From: UBA4416 sp943362175
Lineage (GTDB): Bacteria; Bacteroidota; Bacteroidia; B-17B0; Aurantibacillaceae
Reading direction: 5' to 3'
Assembly (NCBI GenBank): GCA_943362175.1
Contig: CALRIU020000007.1
Coordinates: 124,001 to 188,000 of the forward strand
Length of the DNA: 64,000 bases
The notes beneath the pieces were generated by a model that did not search any database, was not told where the DNA came from, and saw nothing but the letters and a program-made list of their open reading frames with translations. Positions 57,909-64,000 of this stretch are shown piece after piece. A program made the translations under genes and the position numbers. The first letter of the stretch is position 1. Each line of letters opens with the position of its first letter.

Positions 57909-58406
57909 TTACTGATGCTGCATCACATTCTGGAACTGGCCGTTGATTTTCACAAAGCCGCCTCCTACACCTTCCGTTATAAAGCTGCCTGAAACCACCC
58001 TGGTATTGCCCTTGAGCCTGTAATCGGTAATGGTAACGCTTCCACTCCGGGCATTATAAGTGGCTCCGGGAGTTTCATAATACGTCACGGTATTCCCGGA
58101 GGGAGGATCTGTGATCTGGTAGACCCCGGGCAGTAAAGACTTTAATTTGATGGTAACCCGGTGAGCTCCGCCGTGATAATAGGAGACAATGACGTTATTG
58201 CCCAGGATAAAGGAAGAATCCGCCTTAACAGCATCCCCCATGTTCTTCGTATAGGTAAATCCGTCTGGCGGTTCAGCAAGCCCGCCGCCTGCCGGACAGC
58301 TATCGCAGGACTTCGAGGTTGCTTCTTTCTTTTTGCAACCACTTACCATGAATAAAACAACAACTAGAACACCGGCGCTGAACTTAAAAAAATTCCTGGC
58401 TTCCAT
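57909..58406 (-). CDS. Small outer-membrane lipoprotein (DUF6252-like)
   Basis: 165 aa. The signal ends LFMVSGCKKKEATSKSCDSC, with lipid Cys near residue 24. The beta-rich rest, especially TYNARSGSVTITDYRLKGN, VVSGSFIT and VKINGQF, resembles DUF6252 lipoproteins of Bacteroidota. Extra Cys at CDSC is unusual after the lipobox. It lies 12 nt after the SPOR-protein stop on the same strand, so both may be one operon. Function unknown. Confidence 0.7.
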   Translation of the reverse strand: MEARNFFKFSAGVLVVVLFMVSGCKKKEATSKSCDSCPAGGGLAEPPDGFTYTKNMGDAVKADSSFILGNNVIVSYYHGGAHRVTIKLKSLLPGVYQITDPPSGNTVTYYETPGATYNARSGSVTITDYRLKGNTRVVSGSFITEGVGGGFVKINGQFQNVMQHQ

Positions 58407-58418
58407 GTTTTTATGCTT

Positions 58419-58808
58419 TTAATTGAGTTTCGTAGGTCTTACACGGCTCTTCACGATAAAGGCATAAGGAAAATCGCCTTTGATCGTTTTCAGAAGCTCC
58501 TGGGCTTCAAGTTTGGTTTTGAAATCTCCCACCATCACAACCCAGTTAGGTTGCTGATAATCTTCGTAGGTAGCCACATCGCTGTATTTACCGGAAAATT
58601 TAAGCTGGGCCTCCTTCATTTTCGATTTATCGGCGCTGAAATGGATCTTCACCCGGTAGCCATCCACTTCGCCATTGGTACGGCGGTGGTACTCTGCTTT
58701 TTTCTCCTGCAGCGCTTTCACTTTCAGAAGGGTTTGCGTTTGGTTTTCCTGCCCGAGCAAACGCGCAGCCTGTAATACAAAAATGGAAATGAGCAGAATA
58801 GATTTCAC
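58419..58808 (-). CDS. SPOR-domain protein
   Basis: 129 aa. A signal peptide (MKSILLISIFVLQAARLLGQ) is followed by a linker and a SPOR domain (about 50-122): GYRVKIHFSADKSKMKEAQ, then YEDYQQPNWVVMVGDFKTKL and a final helix-strand. SPOR domains bind denuded septal peptidoglycan, so it should act in the periplasm near division sites. It is 12 nt upstream of the lipoprotein gene. Confidence 0.88.
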   Translation of the reverse strand: MKSILLISIFVLQAARLLGQENQTQTLLKVKALQEKKAEYHRRTNGEVDGYRVKIHFSADKSKMKEAQLKFSGKYSDVATYEDYQQPNWVVMVGDFKTKLEAQELLKTIKGDFPYAFIVKSRVRPTKLN

Positions 58809-58973
58809 CTTGCAAAAATAGATAAAATACGAGACTTTTCATACTTCCTGTTTCGCTGAATATAAATATTTTACTATACCGGAAGGCCTTTTTCTGCTCC
58901 TAAAAAACCAAATTTTATTAGGCTCAGCCGGATTAAAATCACTAAATTAGTGCCTTGATTTAACAAAATTAAA

Positions 58974-61697
58974 ATGGACAAATTTTCTTATGTTGGCACA
59001 AGCGATGTAAACGCTATTGAGGAATTGTATATTCAATATTCAAAAGATGCCAACTCGGTTGACCCTTCGTGGCGCGATTTTTTCAAAGGATTTGATTTTG
59101 CACAAGCCAATTACGATACCGCCTCCGGCGATGCCATCCCTGAAAATGTCACCAAAGAGTTCAAAGTGCTTGGCCTCATCACGGGCTACCGCCAGCGCGG
59201 GCACTTGTTTACCAAAACCAACCCCGTGCGCCAGCGCCGCAACTACGAGCCAACGCTCGCCCTCGAGAACTTCGGCCTCTCCGATAAGGACCTGGATACC
59301 GTATTCCAGGCCGGGAACGAGATCGGCATTGGCGCTGCCAAGCTAAAAGATATTATTGCTCACCTCGAGCATACCTATTGCCAGAGCATCGGCGTGGAAT
59401 ACCTGTACATGCGCGAGCCTAAGGTCCTGAAATGGATGCAGGAGCGCATGGAGAAAACCAAGAACACGCCTTCTTTCTCGAACGATGAAAAAAGGACCAT
59501 CCTGAAAAAACTGACCCAGGCGGTGGTGTTCGAAAGCTTCCTGCATACCAAATTCGTCGGCCAGAAACGCTTTTCACTGGAAGGCGGCGAAGCGGTGATC
59601 CCGGCCATCAATACGCTGATGGAGCACGGCGCCAATATGGGCATCGAGGATTATGTGATCGGTATGGCGCACCGCGGGAGACTCAACGTGCTCACCAACA
59701 TCATGAACAAAACGTATAAAGACGTGTTCACGGAGTTTGAAGGCCGCCCAAGCGAGGATTCCCTGTTTGATGGTGACGTGAAGTACCACATGGGCTATTC
59801 TTCCGATCAGAAAAGCGACAGCGGCAAAAACGTCCATATCAGCTTAACACCGAACCCTTCCCATCTCGAAACTTCTGCCTCTGTGGTACAGGGCATCGTA
59901 CGTTCCAAAATAGATGCCTTGCATGGTGGCGATAATGCCAAAGCCTGCGCCGTGATCCTGCATGGCGATGCGGCGATTGCCGGCCAGGGCCTCGTATACG
60001 AACTGGTCCAGATGAGCCAGCTCGACGGTTATAAAACCGGCGGCACCGTACATTTTGTAATCAACAACCAGGTAGGATTTACCACCAATTATATGGATGC
60101 GAGGTCATCGACCTATTGCACCGACGTGGCCAAAGTGGTGTTGAGCCCGGTATTCCACGTGAACGGCGACGATGTAGAGGCATTATGCTTTGTCTCGAAA
60201 CTGGCCATGGAGTTCCGCCAGACGTTCCACCGTGATGTGTTTGTGGATGTGCTCTGCTACCGTAAATACGGGCACAACGAGGGCGATGAGCCGCGTTTCA
60301 CCCAGCCGGTATTGTACAAGGCCATTGCCACGCACCCGAACGTAAAAGAAATTTATGTGAGACGCCTGGGCCTCGAAGGCTCTCCGCTGGCCTCAGAAGC
60401 CAAAGAGATGGAAACAGCTTTCAAAGCGGAGCTGGATGCCAACCTCGACGAAGCCAAAAAAACAGAGAAAGCCAAGATCACCTCTTTCCTCGAAGGAAAC
60501 TGGAAAGGCATCAAAATGGCGACAGATAAGGATTTCGAAGAGTCTCCGAAAACGGCCATCGATGAGAAGCTCTTTTTAGAGATCGCCCGGAAAAGTACCG
60601 AATTACCAAAAGACAAAAAGTTCTTCAATAAGATCCAGAAGCTGTTCGACGATCGCAAGGCCATGATCGCCAACGATAACTACGATTGGGCGATGGGCGA
60701 ATTGCTGGCTTATGCGTCTCTGATGAAAGAGGGCTACCCGGTGCGATTCAGCGGGCAGGATGTGGAGCGTGGGACCTTTTCTCACCGCCACGCCATTGTA
60801 AAGATCGAAGACAGCGAAGAGGAATATACCCCTCTGAATAATATTGATGCGAACGTGAAACTGGAGATTTACAACTCCCTGTTGAGCGAGTACGGTGTGC
60901 TGGGCTTTGAATACGGTTATGCCTTTGCTGCTCCGAATACCTTAACGATCTGGGAAGCGCAGTTCGGTGATTTCTTCAACGGTGCGCAGATCATCGTGGA
61001 TCAATACTTAACCTCGGCAGAATATAAATGGCGCCGGATGAACGGCCTGGTGATGCTGCTGCCTCATGGCTACGAAGGCCAGGGCCCGGAGCACTCCAGC
61101 GCACGCATGGAACGCTTCCTGCAGGCCTGTGCCGAAAACAATATGCAGATCGTGAACACCACGACTCCGGCACAGCAGTTCCACGTATTACGCCGCCAGC
61201 TGAAACGCGATTTCCGTAAGCCACTGGTTTGCTTTACCCCGAAAAAATTACTGCGTTACCCAAGCTGCGTGAGCAAGATCAGCGATTTTACGAAAGCAAA
61301 TTTCCAGGAAGTACTCGACGATGCCGCCGATGCTAAAAAAGTAACGCGCCTGGCGTTCTGCTCCGGTAAGGTATATTACGACCTCATCGAGCGCAGGGAA
61401 AAAGAAGGCGTGGACGATATCGCTTTCATCCGCCTGGAGCAATTATATCCTTTCCCGCAGAAACAGGTAGAGGCGATCGTGAAAAAATACAGCAAAGCCA
61501 AAGAATATATCTTTGTTCAGGAAGAGCCTGAAAACATGGGGCCTTGGCGCTTTGTGGACAGAAACCTCCGTTCCCTTAATTTAAAATATATCGGCAGGGA
61601 TGCCGCTGCAAGCCCGGCAACAGGCTTCGCCAAGCGTCACGCGATGGAGAACGAAGAGATCATGACCGGCATTTTTTCGAAAGTATTAGTCAAGTAA
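58974..61697 (+). CDS. sucA: 2-oxoglutarate dehydrogenase E1 component
   Basis: 907 aa, normal length. It starts MDKFSYVGTSDVNAIEELY. The thiamin-diphosphate fold is marked by DYVIGMAHRGRLNVL, HGDAAIAGQGLVYE and NNQVGFTT, with LLPHGYEGQGPEHSSARMER near 700-719 and the end ASPATGFAKRHAMENEEIM. It decarboxylates 2-oxoglutarate and passes succinyl to the lipoyl arm of SucB. The sucB gene begins 119 nt downstream. E3 (Lpd) is not in the window. The promoter is not clear; the region ahead is AT-rich. Confidence 0.97.
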   Translation: MDKFSYVGTSDVNAIEELYIQYSKDANSVDPSWRDFFKGFDFAQANYDTASGDAIPENVTKEFKVLGLITGYRQRGHLFTKTNPVRQRRNYEPTLALENFGLSDKDLDTVFQAGNEIGIGAAKLKDIIAHLEHTYCQSIGVEYLYMREPKVLKWMQERMEKTKNTPSFSNDEKRTILKKLTQAVVFESFLHTKFVGQKRFSLEGGEAVIPAINTLMEHGANMGIEDYVIGMAHRGRLNVLTNIMNKTYKDVFTEFEGRPSEDSLFDGDVKYHMGYSSDQKSDSGKNVHISLTPNPSHLETSASVVQGIVRSKIDALHGGDNAKACAVILHGDAAIAGQGLVYELVQMSQLDGYKTGGTVHFVINNQVGFTTNYMDARSSTYCTDVAKVVLSPVFHVNGDDVEALCFVSKLAMEFRQTFHRDVFVDVLCYRKYGHNEGDEPRFTQPVLYKAIATHPNVKEIYVRRLGLEGSPLASEAKEMETAFKAELDANLDEAKKTEKAKITSFLEGNWKGIKMATDKDFEESPKTAIDEKLFLEIARKSTELPKDKKFFNKIQKLFDDRKAMIANDNYDWAMGELLAYASLMKEGYPVRFSGQDVERGTFSHRHAIVKIEDSEEEYTPLNNIDANVKLEIYNSLLSEYGVLGFEYGYAFAAPNTLTIWEAQFGDFFNGAQIIVDQYLTSAEYKWRRMNGLVMLLPHGYEGQGPEHSSARMERFLQACAENNMQIVNTTTPAQQFHVLRRQLKRDFRKPLVCFTPKKLLRYPSCVSKISDFTKANFQEVLDDAADAKKVTRLAFCSGKVYYDLIERREKEGVDDIAFIRLEQLYPFPQKQVEAIVKKYSKAKEYIFVQEEPENMGPWRFVDRNLRSLNLKYIGRDAAASPATGFAKRHAMENEEIMTGIFSKVLVK

Positions 61698-61816
61698 ACC
61701 CCCGATGGCTGGGCATAGTCGAAGCCAAAGGGACAGCAAACAAGGTACAAAAGACATTGTTCTTATAACGAAAACACAAAACACATTTATAATCTAACAT
61801 TCAATATTTAAATCGT

Positions 61817-63100
61817 ATGGCAATTGTAGAACTAAAAGTACCAAGCCCGGGAGAATCCATTACAGAAGTTGTTATTGCCCGTTGGGTAAAGAACACCGGC
61901 GACGTGGTGGAAAAAGACGACGTAGTCGCGGAGATCGACTCCGATAAGGCAACCCTGACCCTGAATGCTGAGGAAGCCGGAAAAATTGAAGTGCTGGCAG
62001 CCGAAGGCGATACGGTAAAGGTAGGACAGGTCGTTGTGAAAATCGACACCTCGGTGAAGCCGGAGGCAAAAGCCGAAGCTTCGACAGGTTCGGCTACCAA
62101 AGAAGAAAAGAAAGAGGAGCCTAAGAAAGAAGCAAAGGCAGAGCCTAAGAAGGAAGCTGCTGTCTCTGAGAAGAAAGACGAGAAATCCACATACGCCACC
62201 GGAACGCCAAGCGTAGCCGCGGGTAAGATGATGGAGGAAAATAACATCAAGTCCTCACAGGTAAAAGGAAGCGGTAAAGACGGGCGGATCACCAAGCAGG
62301 ATGTGCTGGCGGCTTTATCCAACGGCTTACCGAATGCACAGGAAGTGCTTTCCAACTCCTGGAAAGGCGGTCGCGACAAAGAGCGCACCAAAATGACCTC
62401 CCTGCGTAAAACGGTGGCGAAGCGCCTCGTATCTGTAAAAAATGAAACCGCGATGTTAACCACCTTCAATGAGGTAGACATGAGCGCGATCTATGCCATC
62501 CGTGCAAAATACAAAGACAAGTTCAAAGAGGTATATGGCACCAACATCGGCTTCATGAGCTTTTTCACGAAGGCAGTGACCGAAGCGTTATACCACTTCC
62601 CGGCCGTGAACGGTATGATCGACGGGGAAGAGATCGTCTATAACAAATACTGTGATATCGGTATCGCAGTAAGCGCACCAAAGGGCCTGATGGTTCCGGT
62701 GCTGCGCAATGCCGAGCTCATGAGCCTGGCACAGATCGAAGCCGGTATCAAAGACCTGGCAGTAAAAGCCCGCGACGGAAAATTAACGATCGAAGACATG
62801 ACCGGTGGAACCTTCACCATCACCAATGGTGGCGTGTTTGGCTCCATGATGAGCACACCGATCATCAATCCTCCGCAAAGCGCTATTTTAGGCATGCACA
62901 ACGTGGTAGAGCGCCCGATGGCTGTTAATGGCCAGGTGGTGATCCGCCCGATGATGTACATTGCCCTGAGCTACGACCACCGCATCATCGATGGCAGGGA
63001 GAGTGTGGGCTTCCTTGTGAAAGTAAAAGAAATGCTGGAGAACCCGACACGCATGCTGTTTGGTGGTAAGAACGCCGAAGAGATCCTGCTGGGATTGTAA
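61817..63100 (+). CDS. sucB: 2-oxoglutarate dehydrogenase E2 (dihydrolipoyl succinyltransferase)
   Basis: 427 aa. The lipoyl domain (1-77) has the modified lysine in EIDSDKATLTL. A Lys/Glu-rich linker (about 80-115) follows, then the E1/E3-binding domain (about 130-170, AAGKMMEENNIKSSQVKGSG) and the catalytic core (about 190-427) ending SYDHRIIDGRESVGFL with the active-site His and Asp. The DNA coding the linker's start carries a REP-like inverted repeat (62072-62097). Translation is likely coupled by transcription with sucA. A terminator follows at 63123. Confidence 0.97.
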   Translation: MAIVELKVPSPGESITEVVIARWVKNTGDVVEKDDVVAEIDSDKATLTLNAEEAGKIEVLAAEGDTVKVGQVVVKIDTSVKPEAKAEASTGSATKEEKKEEPKKEAKAEPKKEAAVSEKKDEKSTYATGTPSVAAGKMMEENNIKSSQVKGSGKDGRITKQDVLAALSNGLPNAQEVLSNSWKGGRDKERTKMTSLRKTVAKRLVSVKNETAMLTTFNEVDMSAIYAIRAKYKDKFKEVYGTNIGFMSFFTKAVTEALYHFPAVNGMIDGEEIVYNKYCDIGIAVSAPKGLMVPVLRNAELMSLAQIEAGIKDLAVKARDGKLTIEDMTGGTFTITNGGVFGSMMSTPIINPPQSAILGMHNVVERPMAVNGQVVIRPMMYIALSYDHRIIDGRESVGFLVKVKEMLENPTRMLFGGKNAEEILLGL

Positions 63101-63122
63101 GAATTCTGTATACTCCATATTT

Positions 63123-63155
63123 AAAATCCTCTTGAAAATTCAGGAGGATTTTTTT
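63123..63155 (+). terminator. Terminator of sucAB
   Basis: AAAATCCTCTTGAA (63123-63136) pairs with TTCAGGAGGATTTT (63139-63152), one G-T pair, then T-run. Confidence 0.9.
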
Positions 63156-63173
63156 ATTTGGAATCTGCCCAGG

Positions 63174-63854
63174 CTATATCAAATCAAAAGCCCTTGCATA
63201 CTCCTGGAGTTGGTGCGAGGTACCGATGTTCAGTTTCCGGTAAATGTTTTTGCGATGGGTCTTTACTGTATCGAGGGTGATATGCAGCTTTTCGGAAACC
63301 TCCGCAGCCGACAGTCCCAGCGCCAATTCCCCGGCAACCTCCTTTTCGCGGAGCGTAAGTGAGGAGAACTCCTTAAAATGCCGGCGGAGAAAATTATTTT
63401 CTTCCAGGAGACGCGATGTCTTATGGCTGAGGTGATGAAGCGGGTTGACCGGTACCGCAAAGGTGACGCTTAATAAGGCTTTCCCCGCCTCATCCTTTGC
63501 CAGGATCTTCACACTGCTCGAATACCATTGCCAGGGGTCGGAAGGCGATCGTCGCACCTGCTGGAAAAAAGAATAGATCCTGCTCATATCATTTTGATGC
63601 ATGAGCTCAAGAAATTTAGGAAGGTATTCGTCAGCATCCTCCATATTAAAAAACCGTGGAAAATAATCTTCCCCGATAGCACTGAGCTCGTCCATACTGA
63701 TGCCCAGAATCTCAAGCCCCCGTGGCGACATGTACTCTACTTTATTAAAGTTAGCCTGGATGTTATGGATGATGATGATTCCCGGAAAATCATCCGCTAC
63801 GGCATGGATCTCTGCCATCTTGCTTGCGATAGAACAATTCGTATCTAGGACCAT
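63174..63854 (-). CDS. PAS and LuxR-type HTH regulator
   Basis: 226 aa. Residues about 20-140 are a PAS-like sensor fold (PGIIIIHNIQANFNKVEYMS, GLEILGISMDEL, and WQWYSSSVKILAKDEAGK). A LuxR/GerE helix-turn-helix ends the protein (about 165-220): LTLREKEVAGELALGLSAAE, then VSEKLHITLDTVKTHRKNI. It has no receiver or phosphorylation site. Target genes are unknown; sucAB ends on the opposite strand, so no operon partner is seen. The remaining 146 bp to the window end hold nothing I can assign. Confidence 0.85.
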   Translation of the reverse strand: MVLDTNCSIASKMAEIHAVADDFPGIIIIHNIQANFNKVEYMSPRGLEILGISMDELSAIGEDYFPRFFNMEDADEYLPKFLELMHQNDMSRIYSFFQQVRRSPSDPWQWYSSSVKILAKDEAGKALLSVTFAVPVNPLHHLSHKTSRLLEENNFLRRHFKEFSSLTLREKEVAGELALGLSAAEVSEKLHITLDTVKTHRKNIYRKLNIGTSHQLQEYARAFDLI

Positions 63855-64000
63855 ATAATTTTTTAAAACACATCCTCAGCATCTGCAACACACAGAGCCG
63901 GGAGACGCTCAAAAATGCAGCTCTGAAACCAGAACCAAAAGCGTGGAATCCCCGGAATTCGCAGAGGGTATTTTTCACGTATTGCCGAAAATCACCCCTT

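Noticed and set aside
63790..63978. Minus-strand 62-codon frame at the right end
   Set aside because: It overlaps the start of the LuxR-type gene in another frame and shows no family-like pattern.
1..64000. CRISPR arrays, prophage, integrases or insertion sequences
   Set aside because: No regularly spaced repeats, transposase motifs or phage structural genes were seen on either strand.

Overview
The window comes from a free-living member of the Bacteroidota. Supporting signs are the promoter pattern TTG-N18/19-TAnnTTTG, Por/type IX secretion (T9SS) C-terminal sorting domains, SBBP-repeat and DUF7948 surface proteins, lipoproteins with CKKK after the lipid cysteine, a fused HemC-HemD enzyme, DUF2027-Smr and DUF2452 proteins, and weak or absent Shine-Dalgarno sequences. 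No phage, integrase, transposase or CRISPR array was seen. The chromosome looks ordinary except for the NAD operon, an AT-rich surface-protein block and a GIY-YIG element beside a tRNA.

Region 1 (1-12434, minus strand) is the highlight: 15 genes in one direction, almost all overlapping or within 25 nt of each other, behind one promoter flanked by two identical-class palindromes GTGTA-N5-TACAC. In transcription order they encode an NrtR-type Nudix repressor, a short PRPP synthetase, a NADAR/YbiA N-glycosidase, KptA (RNA 2'-phosphotransferase), a 2-oxoglutarate/Fe(II) oxygenase, a PPP-family phosphatase, a bacterial-type PARG, a nucleoside-deoxyribosyltransferase-like protein, NAMPT, an ADP-ribosylglycohydrolase, a macrodomain protein, two more ADP-ribosylglycohydrolases, a TonB-dependent receptor and PnuC (cut by the window edge). 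Together these look like a closed circuit: import a nicotinamide-type precursor, rebuild NMN with locally made PRPP, and take ADP-ribose off proteins, nucleobases and RNA ends, under a regulator whose family senses ADP-ribose.

Region 2 (12435-22420) holds a beta-rich envelope protein and four T9SS-exported proteins. Two of these genes sit behind duplicated ~325-bp promoter/leader blocks with conserved hairpins. Part of the block (about 15.5-19.7 kb) is visibly more AT-rich, and two neighbouring genes share a 64-bp identical stretch in their sorting domains.

Region 3 (22421-28847) has a degenerate GyrB-like protein, tRNA-Leu(UAG) with a GIY-YIG nuclease gene and a duplicated tRNA 5' end, kbl, a DUF2027-Smr protein, ComEC and a 57-aa ORF. 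Region 4 (28950-42908) has two SpoIIE-type phosphatase receptors (a propeller type and a TPR type), an Omp85-like protein, a lemA-TPM-TPM operon, a T9SS protein, a His-rich membrane protein, glutaryl-CoA dehydrogenase and a lipoprotein.

Region 5 (43022-49679) is a heme cluster (hemA, hemC-D fusion, hemB with two unknown membrane proteins between) followed by a small ars operon with two matching ArsR operators and an unlisted 41-aa membrane peptide. Region 6 (49680-64000) contains the radical-SAM/TIGR03915-like DNA-metabolism pair, a secreted HExxH protease, a DoxX protein, a KdsC-like HAD phosphatase, DUF2452, a transaldolase-CBS fusion, pgk, a lipoprotein, a SPOR protein, the 2-oxoglutarate dehydrogenase E1-E2 pair (sucA-sucB) and a PAS-LuxR regulator.
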